Origin: Mannheimia granulomatis
Lineage (GTDB): Bacteria; Pseudomonadota; Gammaproteobacteria; Enterobacterales; Pasteurellaceae
Direction: 5' to 3'
Assembly: GCF_013377255.1 (NCBI RefSeq)
Contig: NZ_CP016614.1
Span: 1,434,501 to 1,498,500, forward strand
Length of the DNA stretch: 64,000 nt
Shown: piece by piece, positions 1-6,952 of the stretch
Layout: every line of letters starts with the position of its first letter
Numbering within the stretch: the first letter of the stretch is position 1
Position numbers and translations under genes: made by a program
Notes under the pieces: model-generated
Databases searched by the model: none
What the model was told of the DNA's origin: nothing
The model's input: only the letters and a program-made list of their open reading frames with translations

Positions 1-219
1 GCGGATGAAGCTGCAATGATTGAAGATGAAAAACTCGTTGTAGTGCAAGTAAACGGCAAAGTACGCGGTAAGATTACCGTTTCTGCTACTGCAACCGAAG
101 ATGAAGTCAAAGCAATCGCAAAAGCCGATGCGAATGTGGCAAAATTCTTAGACGGTCAAGAAATCGTGAAAGAAATCTACATTCCATTTAAAATGTTAAG
201 CTTTGCGGTTAAAGCATAA
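1..219 (+). CDS. leuS: Leucyl-tRNA synthetase, C-terminal end (partial)
   Basis: Open from the first base of the window to a TAA at 217-219, so only about the last 72 residues are present. Leucyl-tRNA synthetase charges tRNA-Leu with leucine in the cytoplasm. The visible part matches the C-terminal tRNA-binding domain of bacterial LeuS, including the VQVNGKVRGKI strand and the ending IYIPFKMLSFAV. The catalytic core lies before the window. The order leuS-lptE-holA that follows is the usual gammaproteobacterial arrangement and supports the call. Confidence 0.95.
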   Translation, partial: ADEAAMIEDEKLVVVQVNGKVRGKITVSATATEDEVKAIAKADANVAKFLDGQEIVKEIYIPFKMLSFAVKA

Positions 220-227
220 TAAATCTC

Positions 228-246
228 CTCTCCCTTTATGGGAGAG
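228..246 (+). repeat. Short CT/GA-rich hairpin between leuS and lptE
   Basis: CTCTCCC and GGGAGAG form a 7-bp stem around a 5-base loop just after the leuS stop. No T-run follows, so it is unlikely to be a classical terminator. Similar CT/GA hairpins lie between other gene pairs in this window. Confidence 0.5.
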
Positions 247-269
247 AAGATTGATAAAAGGGAAACCCT

Positions 270-764
270 ATGTTTAAAAAACTTATTCTTGTATCCGCTT
301 TAGCACTAAGTGCCTGCGGATGGCATTTCAAAAATAATGAAGTGTTACCTGAATCGCTCAGAACACTGACATTTGAAAGTGCCGACCAGCATAGCGAAAT
401 GTCTCGTATTTTACGCACGCAGCTCCAGCTCAGTGATGTAAAATTAGTGCCAAGTAATGCCAACATTACAAAGCTCCGTCTTGTTTCAACATCAACAGAC
501 AGCAAAGTGGTCTCTGTGTTTAAACAAGCTCGTGAAGCGGAAAAAATCTTGACTCTAAATGTCGAAGCCATTGCGGATATTCCAAATAAAGGGCAATACC
601 CACTAGAAGTTTCTGTGCATCGTACATTCTTTGATGACTCTCGAGCAGCGCTGGCAAAATCAGCAGAAAAAGAGATGATTATGAAAGACATGTATGAACA
701 AGCCTCTCGCCAATTGATCATCAAAATGGCGAGCTTAAAAAAAGCACTTTCACAAGCGAGATAA
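270..764 (+). CDS. lptE: LPS assembly lipoprotein LptE
   Basis: LptE is the outer-membrane lipoprotein that plugs the LptD barrel and helps insert lipopolysaccharide into the outer leaflet. The 164-residue product has a type II signal sequence with lipobox L13-S14-A15-C16, so the mature protein begins at Cys16, followed by GWHFKNN as in LptE/RlpB. The rest fits the small alpha/beta fold of the family. It sits between leuS and holA, its usual position in enterics and Pasteurellaceae. The start is the ATG at 270, preceded by AAAGGGAAACC. Sequence identity in this family is low, so position and lipobox carry much of the call. Confidence 0.9.
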   Translation: MFKKLILVSALALSACGWHFKNNEVLPESLRTLTFESADQHSEMSRILRTQLQLSDVKLVPSNANITKLRLVSTSTDSKVVSVFKQAREAEKILTLNVEAIADIPNKGQYPLEVSVHRTFFDDSRAALAKSAEKEMIMKDMYEQASRQLIIKMASLKKALSQAR

Positions 765-770
765 TTTTAT

Positions 771-796
771 CCCCTCTTCAAGAAAGAGGGGTTCTT
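771..796 (+). terminator. Hairpin after lptE, possible weak terminator
   Basis: CCCCTCTT pairs with AAGAGGGG around a 5-base loop, followed by TTCTTT. It lies between the lptE stop and the holA start at 808, so any termination is probably partial because holA is expected to be co-transcribed. Confidence 0.45.
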
Positions 797-807
797 TAGA
801 GCCTGTC

Positions 808-1833
808 ATGCAAAAGATTTTCCCGGAAACTATTCAATTCACACTAGAGAAAGGATTACAGCCCTTTTATTTACTTACAGGCAGTGATCTCCTTTTAGTC
901 AATGAATCAAAAGATCTCATCGTACACGCCGCTCGCGCTCAAGGGTTTGATGAAAAACAAGAAGTTAGCATTAATAATGAAACTAACTGGGAAACTCTTT
1001 TTGAATCAGCACAATCTATCGGGCTATTTTTTACACGTCAAATCATCGTATTTAATTTCCCGGAATCTCCTACTTCCACACAATTTAAACAACTTGCGGA
1101 GTTCTGTGCTTTAAGCCATAGTGATCTAATTTTGATCATTCATTTACCTAAATTTTCCAAAACAATGGAAAAGCAGGCTTGGTTTAGCCAAATTGAGCCA
1201 CAGCTAATCCAGATAAACTGCCAAACACCGGAAATCGGAAAATTACCTCAATGGCTCTCTAACCGCTCAAAAGCAATGAATTTAAGCCTCGAAAATGAAG
1301 CTAATCAACTTCTTTGCTACAGCTATGAGGGGAATTTACTAGCCTTAAAGCAAGCATTGCAACTGCTTCAATTACGCTTTCCAGATGGGAAAATCAGCCT
1401 AAACCGCGCGCAAGAAATTGTTGAACACTCAGCACAATTTACCCCGTTTCAATGGATAGATGCTTTATTTGAAGGAAAAATCGGGAGAGCTCAACGCATC
1501 TTGCAACATCTCCAAAATGAAGATGTGCAAGCAGTGGTTTTATTAAGAATTGTGCAAAAAGAGCTAATGATTTTACTTGAAATCACACGCTCTCCAACAC
1601 CAATAAGCTCAAGCAATCAGCCGTTATTTAGTGGTAATTTACGCCAAGAATTTGACCGCTTGAAAATTTGGCAAAACCGCCGCCCTTTCTACACTCAAGT
1701 TGTCCAACGCTTAAGCTATAAAAAACTTTACGCCCTTATCCAACAATTAGCTGAACTTGAGCGTAAAGTAAAACAAGAATTTAGTGATGAAATTTGGCAA
1801 GAATTAGCCCGTTTTTCTGCTAACTTTGCTTAG
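808..1833 (+). CDS. holA: DNA polymerase III subunit delta
   Basis: HolA is the delta subunit of the clamp-loader complex and opens the beta sliding clamp during chromosome replication. The 341-residue length is normal for the family. The N-terminal part reads like the AAA+-type delta fold without a Walker A motif (PFYLLTGSDLLLVNES), followed by the helical lid and collar domains rich in Gln and Leu. It follows lptE by 43 bases. The start is the ATG at 808. The gene ends two bases before the stop of yacG on the opposite strand, so the two are convergent without an obvious terminator between them. Confidence 0.92.
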   Translation: MQKIFPETIQFTLEKGLQPFYLLTGSDLLLVNESKDLIVHAARAQGFDEKQEVSINNETNWETLFESAQSIGLFFTRQIIVFNFPESPTSTQFKQLAEFCALSHSDLILIIHLPKFSKTMEKQAWFSQIEPQLIQINCQTPEIGKLPQWLSNRSKAMNLSLENEANQLLCYSYEGNLLALKQALQLLQLRFPDGKISLNRAQEIVEHSAQFTPFQWIDALFEGKIGRAQRILQHLQNEDVQAVVLLRIVQKELMILLEITRSPTPISSSNQPLFSGNLRQEFDRLKIWQNRRPFYTQVVQRLSYKKLYALIQQLAELERKVKQEFSDEIWQELARFSANFA

Positions 1834-1834
1834 C

Positions 1835-2020
1835 CTAGTAACGTTCCAATTCCTCACTAAATACCTCATTTTCAACACTGGCAATAGAGTGTTTTTCCGC
1901 TGCCCAATCACCCAAATCAATGAGTTGGCAACGCTCACTACAAAACGGGCGGTATTTACTTTCTTTATTCCATACTACTTCTTTTTCACAAGTTGGGCAA
2001 TTTACGATAGTTTCTGACAT
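1835..2020 (-). CDS. yacG: DNA gyrase inhibitor / zinc-binding protein YacG
   Basis: YacG is a small zinc protein that in E. coli binds GyrB and inhibits gyrase activity. The 61-residue product has the four zinc ligands C8, C11, C27 and C31 in the pattern CPTC...FCSERC, followed by the LIDLGDWA helix that is diagnostic for the family. The gene overlaps the 3' end of coaE by 19 bases, so translation is probably coupled. coaE-yacG directly downstream of pil genes is the usual Pasteurellaceae order. Confidence 0.95.
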   Translation of the reverse strand: MSETIVNCPTCEKEVVWNKESKYRPFCSERCQLIDLGDWAAEKHSIASVENEVFSEELERY

Positions 2021-2640
2021 TGAGGTTCCTTATTTTTAGCGAATTCTAAATATTGCTGATGTAATGCATTAACTTTTTGCTGAATTTTTGCTAAACCTTG
2101 TTCGAGTGATTCATTATTTTCAATAATATCATCGGCATAGCTTAATCGTTCTTCTCGACTAACTTGGGCTGCAATAATTTTTTGAATGGTCTCTACCTTA
2201 TTTTGATCGCGCTTGGCTGCTCGCTCTAACTGAATTTTAGGAAGTACATCGACAACTAAAATACGGTCGCAAAATTCAGTAAGTTTGTTTTCAATTAAAA
2301 GTGGCACAACCCAAATCACATAACAAGCGGTCGATTCTGCCAATTTTTTTACCATTTCTTCTCGAATAGCTGGATGAAGCAAATTATTCAGCCAATCTTT
2401 TTCCACTTCATTGTTAAATACAATTTGGCGAAGTGCATTGCGGTCTAGCTCTTTTTCAGCAGTTAAAATGGACTCTCCAAAACGCTCAGCGATTTTTTCT
2501 AATAGTGGCGAGCCTTTTTCTACCACTTGGCGGGCGACAATATCCGCATCAATAATTTCCACACCTAGCTCGGCAAAGAGATTAGAAACTGTAGTTTTAC
2601 CACTGCCGATTCCACCTGTTAGCCCTACAACATAAGTCAT
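2002..2640 (-). CDS. coaE: Dephospho-CoA kinase
   Basis: CoaE phosphorylates the 3'-hydroxyl of dephospho-CoA, the last step of coenzyme A synthesis. The 212-residue protein starts MTYVVGLTGGIGSGKTT, with a P-loop at residues 9-16. The motif DADIVARQVVEKG that contacts the acceptor substrate follows, and then the LID region RAAKRDQ. Length is normal for the family. It lies downstream of the XRE-type regulator gene and overlaps yacG. An uptake-signal core (2323-2331) lies inside the coding region. Confidence 0.96.
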   Translation of the reverse strand: MTYVVGLTGGIGSGKTTVSNLFAELGVEIIDADIVARQVVEKGSPLLEKIAERFGESILTAEKELDRNALRQIVFNNEVEKDWLNNLLHPAIREEMVKKLAESTACYVIWVVPLLIENKLTEFCDRILVVDVLPKIQLERAAKRDQNKVETIQKIIAAQVSREERLSYADDIIENNESLEQGLAKIQQKVNALHQQYLEFAKNKEPQCQKLS

Positions 2641-2649
2641 CGCTTGTCC

Positions 2650-2958
2650 TTAAATTCTGAAAATTCGGCTGTTACCTGTCGGCATTTGCACCGCAAGGCT
2701 TAACTTGCCACCCATTGCTTCCACATAACGCTTTAAGGTAGAAAGTTTAATATCATTACCTCGCTGTTCCATCTGAACAACTGCAGGCTGAGAAACGCCC
2801 AATGCTTTAGCCAGCTCTTTTTGGGAAATGTCCAGATCTTCACGCAGCATAGAAAGTCCGGCTTCTAAAATTAGTTCTTCAGTCATTTGATGAATTTTGT
2901 CTTGCCTTTCTTTTGGTAATTCGGCAATAAATCCATCTAAAGTTGTTAGTTTACTCAT
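2650..2958 (-). CDS. XRE/HigA-like antitoxin or regulator
   Basis: A 102-residue protein with a helix-turn-helix of the Cro/C1 type at about residues 38-75 (LDISQKELAKALGVSQPAVV followed by MEQRGNDIKLSTLKRYVEAMGG). This ending is typical of HigA-like antitoxins and related XRE regulators. The ATG at 2958 is preferred over an upstream GTG at 2964 because GGAGAG lies at the right distance from it. It is inserted between pilD and coaE, which are adjacent in many relatives. A type II antitoxin normally has a toxin gene beside it; here only a short broken frame lies upstream (2951-3040). H. influenzae has a competence-induced toxin-antitoxin pair (HI0660/HI0659) whose antitoxin is of this general type. 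Orthology is not established here. Confidence 0.75.
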   Translation of the reverse strand: MSKLTTLDGFIAELPKERQDKIHQMTEELILEAGLSMLREDLDISQKELAKALGVSQPAVVQMEQRGNDIKLSTLKRYVEAMGGKLSLAVQMPTGNSRIFRI

Positions 2959-3040
2959 TTTCACTCTCCAACTTATTCACATAAGTTTTAAATTCTTACT
3001 CAGCTAAGAGAAGCATTAACCCCTCAATTTTATAAGTCAT
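2951..3040 (-). pseudogene. Possible remnant of a toxin gene partner
   Basis: On the minus strand an ATG at 3040 opens MTYKIEGLMLLLAE and then meets an in-frame TAA. The same frame continues EFKTYVNKLESENE and ends in a TAA that overlaps the antitoxin start as ATGAGTAA. The 30-codon frame with one stop and this overlapping junction look like the 3' end of an upstream partner gene that has been deleted and mutated. It is too short to identify by family. Chance cannot be excluded. Confidence 0.35.
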
Positions 3041-3051
3041 AAATTATATTT

Positions 3052-3687
3052 TCAAGTTAAATATACAATCGCTGTTGCAATACTTATAAAAGGAATAAAA
3101 GGCAGTTTTTCGAGTTTTCTCTTATGCCATCGCCAATAAAGCCCATAAGTAAAAATCCCAAGCAGGCTTGCAATTAGCATCAGTAATAGCATTTTTTCCG
3201 ACTCAAACAGGGGAGATAACGCACATAACAGTAGCATATCACCTGAGCCGAAGGTTTCTTTTTTAAACATAATTTGCGAAAAAATGGTGATAAAGATGCA
3301 AAATAAGAGGGTAAAAAGCAGGGTTTCATTATGAAAGTTAGTTAGCGTTTCTACTAAAACCAGTAGGAAGATCAAAATAATCGCGCGCAGATCGGCAAGG
3401 TAATAGCAGATATCCAGTAGCGATAAAAAACAAAGCAAAATAAAAATGCCAACCACCATCGGGCTTTCGGAAAACAAAGTTATCAACGGGAAAAGCACAA
3501 AAAAGAGATTCGCCCATTGGCTTTGTTTGGGCCGAAGCTTTGATTTTGCTAAAAAGTGCTGTTCTGAAAAATCAAGATTAACTAACGAAGCGGTATCTTG
3601 ATAAATCTGTTGATTGGTTCGCTTTGTAAATTTGGGAATTTCCGCTTTCAGATAAAATGCGGCAAAAATTGAGAAAATCACCCACAT
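3052..3687 (-). CDS. pilD: Prepilin peptidase PilD (short form)
   Basis: PilD is the inner-membrane aspartic protease that removes the leader of PilA-like prepilins. The 211-residue product is very hydrophobic, with about six membrane segments. The two catalytic aspartates can be placed in the first motif around LDICYYLAD (usually D-x6-P-D; here Ala replaces Pro) and in the GSGD of FGSGDMLLL. It lacks the cytoplasmic Cys-x-x-Cys and methylation domain of long PilD proteins. Short forms are normal in Haemophilus and relatives. It starts 4 bases after the pilC stop and is the last recognised gene of the pilABCD operon. Confidence 0.88.
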   Translation of the reverse strand: MWVIFSIFAAFYLKAEIPKFTKRTNQQIYQDTASLVNLDFSEQHFLAKSKLRPKQSQWANLFFVLFPLITLFSESPMVVGIFILLCFLSLLDICYYLADLRAIILIFLLVLVETLTNFHNETLLFTLLFCIFITIFSQIMFKKETFGSGDMLLLCALSPLFESEKMLLLMLIASLLGIFTYGLYWRWHKRKLEKLPFIPFISIATAIVYLT

Positions 3688-3690
3688 TTT

Positions 3691-4887
3691 CTACTCCATC
3701 AGGTTGCCCATATCAAAAATTGGTAGATACAGACCAATAATAATAGTGCCAACAATTATTCCCATAATTAACATCAGCACAGGCTCTAACAATTGGGAGA
3801 GAATATCTATTTGGTAATCTAGTTTATGCTGATAAATCTCGCTAATATGCTCGCCCATTTTTGCTAAATTACCGCTTTTCTCACCAATATCCATCATTTG
3901 AACCAAATCCGAGCCAAACACTGTTGGGTTTATACCTTCTGAAAATCGATAACCTTGCTTTAATAAATCCAGCATACATTGAACTTCATATTGTAAAATC
4001 GGATCATCACTCTTTTCAGATAAAAATGAATTTAATGCCATTTCCAACGGAATATGAGCATTGAGCATTAGAGAGAGATTTTGGCTGAAAAATACAATGC
4101 GGGAATGCGCAATAATCTTGCTAAATACAGGCATATTAGACAGTAATCGCATTTTTAGCAGCCGCAAGAATTTAAGTTTATTTGCAAAAAACAGGAAAAA
4201 AATAACCGCTAGTAGCAGCAGAACCAGTAAACTTATTTTCTGTTCCAGCAAAAAACGGGAAAGCCCAAATAGCACATCTGTAATAAAAGGTAAGCTTTTT
4301 GCTTTTGAGCCGTAAAGCTCGGCAAATTGAGGAACGATAAACACCAATAAACCGATAGAAAGTGCGAGTGAAATCAATAATACAATCACAGGATAAAATA
4401 AAATTTTCTTCACTTTTTTCGCAAGCTTTTCTGATTTCATTCGGCTTTTAGCTAAATTTGTCAAAATTATACCTAGCTTCCCACTCTGTTCCCCCATTCT
4501 TATCAATTGGATTTCTTGATTCGTAATAAATTTATCCAACTTTTGCAGCGATTGTGAAAAAGTATAGCCATGTTCAATCAATTGAATTAGCTCAGCCAGC
4601 CATTGATAAAGTCGAATATTATGGCAATTTTGTAAAATCATCGATAACGCTTGTTTAAACGGAATTGCTGAATTAACCAATAAGGCAAGTTGCGATAGAA
4701 ACTGATTTACCTCTTCCTTTTTTGGATTTTGCGACAGCACAAAATTACGACTGATACGAATTTGATGATATCCCTTAGCAATCAGGCTATTTTCTAGTGC
4801 TATCCGACTACCTGCCAGCTGCTTGCCGTAACGTTTTTGCTGAAAACGATCAACGGCTTTCCAGTGGTATTCATAAATTTTAAGCAT
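3691..4887 (-). CDS. pilC: Type IV pilus inner-membrane platform protein PilC
   Basis: PilC/GspF family platform protein that organises pilus assembly at the inner membrane and interacts with the PilB ATPase. The 398 residues contain two T2SSF repeats, each with helices around LARMGEQSGKLG-type motifs (IRMGEQSGKLG and MMDIGEKSGNLA), and three membrane spans near residues 165-190, 215-235 and 365-395. Its start overlaps the pilB stop by 8 bases, which indicates coupled translation. Length matches the family. Confidence 0.94.
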   Translation of the reverse strand: MLKIYEYHWKAVDRFQQKRYGKQLAGSRIALENSLIAKGYHQIRISRNFVLSQNPKKEEVNQFLSQLALLVNSAIPFKQALSMILQNCHNIRLYQWLAELIQLIEHGYTFSQSLQKLDKFITNQEIQLIRMGEQSGKLGIILTNLAKSRMKSEKLAKKVKKILFYPVIVLLISLALSIGLLVFIVPQFAELYGSKAKSLPFITDVLFGLSRFLLEQKISLLVLLLLAVIFFLFFANKLKFLRLLKMRLLSNMPVFSKIIAHSRIVFFSQNLSLMLNAHIPLEMALNSFLSEKSDDPILQYEVQCMLDLLKQGYRFSEGINPTVFGSDLVQMMDIGEKSGNLAKMGEHISEIYQHKLDYQIDILSQLLEPVLMLIMGIIVGTIIIGLYLPIFDMGNLME

Positions 4888-6274
4888 TCCCTAATACCCT
4901 TAAAATTTCAGCTTGATTGGTCTTTCCTGCTGCTAATTTCTCCTTTGCACTTTCCTGCAAACTTTCGAAATCTAAACAAGCGGTCATTTTTTCAAAATTT
5001 TTTGCTGTTCGACTAAATAGTTGATAAACGCCAATTCTGCCTTTATATCCTTGATAACAATGCTCACAGCCCGCTCCGCCACATTTCACACAAAGTCGCC
5101 GTAATAAACGTTGTGCCACCACTAACAAAAGTGAATTTTCTAATTCATACTCTTTTATACCTAATTGCAATAAACGCTCAAAGGCAGAAGGAGCATCATT
5201 GGTATGTAAGGTTGAAAGCACTAAATGCCCCGTTTGTGCTGCTCTGAGAGCAATTTCTGCACTCTCCTCATCTCGAATTTCTCCTAACATAATGACATCC
5301 GGATCTTGCCGGAGAAATGTGCGTAAAAGCTGGCTGAAATCCAGCTCAATCCCACGATTAACTTGGGTCTGAATAATCCCCTCGATTTCAATTTCAATCG
5401 GATCTTCTGCCGTTAAAATATGTTTTTCATTACTGTTTAAATAGCTCAACGCACTATAAAGTGTGATACTTTTACCACTCCCCGTTGGGCCGGTAACTAA
5501 AATTAAGCCTTGTGGCTGCTGCAATGCGTTCAGTAAGGTGTTTTTTTGACTTTCGCTAAAACCGAGATCCAGAAAATCAAAATGAGTAGGTTGATTTTTC
5601 TGTAATCTGAGTACGATTTTTTCACCCCAATGAGTAGGTAGTGTGGAAACACGAAAATCTAAGGTTTCTGCCAACTGTGTTTTAAAATGAAATTGTCCGT
5701 CTTGTGGCAGTCTGCTTTCACTGATATCTAATTTTGCCAATAATTTAATACGTGAAATAATGCGGCTGGATAAACTTTGTGAAAAAGTCTTATACAGATG
5801 CAAAACTCCATCAATACGCAGTCGTACACGTAATTTCTCTTTTTGTGGCTCTAAATGAATATCTGAGGCATTTTTCTGTAAACAGAATTTAAAAAGGGTA
5901 TCTAAAATTTGGATGATCGGGTCATGAATATCGTGTTGCTCATTTTCATTTGAGCTGTAATACCCTGCTTTTTCCTCATACATTTCTCCGTGTTGCATAT
6001 TCTGCTCAGGAGAAAGCGCATTAAGTAAAAATTTTAATTCATCAGAGGAAATCAAAACAGGTTCAATTTGTTTATGTGCAATAAAAGCGAAGATCTCACA
6101 AGCGCTAAGATTTTGCATATCATCAATTGCCAGCCATAATATATTTTCATCTTCCCGCAAAGGCACAGCTAAATATCGCAATAAAATTTGCTTATCATTG
6201 CAGTTTTTCTGCCATTGTTCTGCTGAGATTTCAAATAACACTTGGCTATTTAAATCGGTTACAACATATTCCAT
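4880..6274 (-). CDS. pilB: Type IV pilus assembly ATPase PilB
   Basis: Hexameric secretion ATPase that powers pilin polymerisation. In 464 residues it shows the N2 domain with NASDIHLEP at about 135-143, Walker A GPTGSGKS at 262-269, Asp box AEDPIE, Walker B VIMLGEIRD at about 328-335 and the His box GHLVLSTLHTND. A tetracysteine zinc motif is formed by C395, C398, C403 and C406, as expected for GspE/PilB. It lies between pilA and pilC in the operon. In Pasteurellaceae this machine also serves DNA uptake. Confidence 0.95.
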   Translation of the reverse strand: MEYVVTDLNSQVLFEISAEQWQKNCNDKQILLRYLAVPLREDENILWLAIDDMQNLSACEIFAFIAHKQIEPVLISSDELKFLLNALSPEQNMQHGEMYEEKAGYYSSNENEQHDIHDPIIQILDTLFKFCLQKNASDIHLEPQKEKLRVRLRIDGVLHLYKTFSQSLSSRIISRIKLLAKLDISESRLPQDGQFHFKTQLAETLDFRVSTLPTHWGEKIVLRLQKNQPTHFDFLDLGFSESQKNTLLNALQQPQGLILVTGPTGSGKSITLYSALSYLNSNEKHILTAEDPIEIEIEGIIQTQVNRGIELDFSQLLRTFLRQDPDVIMLGEIRDEESAEIALRAAQTGHLVLSTLHTNDAPSAFERLLQLGIKEYELENSLLLVVAQRLLRRLCVKCGGAGCEHCYQGYKGRIGVYQLFSRTAKNFEKMTACLDFESLQESAKEKLAAGKTNQAEILRVLGNA

Positions 6275-6296
6275 CTCAATTTCCTCAATGATTCAA

Positions 6297-6767
6297 CTAG
6301 CCATTTGGTGTAGTTTGTGGCTTAGCAGAACAGAAATTAGCAGGAAATAAGCCGGTATCTTTACCCGAACAACTTGCAGACCAACTAATCGTATTATTAC
6401 TGTAACTCGGCGTTAAACTATAACCATATCCATTTACTGCTCCTTTTCCTGTTACTGTAATGACTCCATTAGTTACACTAATAGAATTCAAATATTTAGT
6501 TTCACTGATGGCAGTTTTATTCGCTTGAATACCATTTGAACCGCCCGAGCAGTTAGTCAATGCTCCTGTGTTATAAATACAGAATTCAACATCAGATTTA
6601 TATGAAGCTGAAGCCTGCAATAATTCAGATAACGCGGCCTTTTGTGTATATGAATTGTATGACGGAATGGCAATAGTTGCTAACATGGCAATAATCACAA
6701 TGACGATCATCAATTCAATTAAAGTAAACGCAGGTTGAAGCGGTCGAAAAAATGTCATTTTTTGCAT
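6297..6767 (-). CDS. pilA: Type IV major prepilin PilA
   Basis: Major pilin subunit. The chosen start is the ATG at 6767, with AGGGAAC upstream, giving 156 residues; in-frame codons farther upstream lack prepilin character. A short leader (MQKMTFFRPLQPA) is followed by the class III cleavage region FTLIELMIVIVIIAMLATIAIP with Glu at position +5. The residue before the cleavage point is Ala rather than the usual Gly, as I recall for A. pleuropneumoniae ApfA. Cysteine pairs are seen at FCIYNTGALTNC and near the C-terminus (SCSGKD, NFCSA), with the LFPANFC ending found in Pasteurellaceae pilins. Expression is expected to be competence-regulated through the CRP-S site at 6854-6875. Confidence 0.95.
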   Translation of the reverse strand: MQKMTFFRPLQPAFTLIELMIVIVIIAMLATIAIPSYNSYTQKAALSELLQASASYKSDVEFCIYNTGALTNCSGGSNGIQANKTAISETKYLNSISVTNGVITVTGKGAVNGYGYSLTPSYSNNTISWSASCSGKDTGLFPANFCSAKPQTTPNG

Positions 6768-6853
6768 AATAAGTTCCCTATTAATCGAACCAACATATTG
6801 TGGCAACCAGAGTGTGCAAACTTTTCTCATCAGTTTCGAGTAGCAAAATTTAA

Positions 6854-6875
6854 TTTTTCGATGCAGATCGAAAAA
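6854..6875 (-). promoter_or_regulatory. CRP-S (Sxy-dependent) competence site upstream of pilA
   Basis: A 22-bp palindrome TTTTTCGAT-N4-ATCGAAAAA. It carries the C6/G17 core (TCGAT...ATCGA) that distinguishes Sxy-dependent CRP-S sites from ordinary CRP sites, which have T6/A17 (TGTGA...TCACA). Its centre is about 97 bases upstream of the pilA ATG. Known CRP-S sites drive pilABCD and other competence genes in Pasteurellaceae. Confidence 0.8.
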
Positions 6876-6891
6876 ATAATATTTCCTTCTG

Positions 6892-6920
6892 TTTATCCAT
6901 ACAGTTTTATTTGCTAGAAT
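6892..6920 (+). promoter_or_regulatory. Possible radA promoter
   Basis: A TTTATC -35-like hexamer (6892-6897) and TAGAAT -10 (6915-6920) are separated by 17 bases and lie about 33 bases before the radA start. The -35 is weak. Confidence 0.4.
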
Positions 6921-6952
6921 TTTGGAAAATTTGAAAGATTGAGGATTAAAAA

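Noticed and set aside
1826..2017. Plus-strand frame opposite yacG.
   Set aside because: yacG on the minus strand has all four zinc ligands and a family match.
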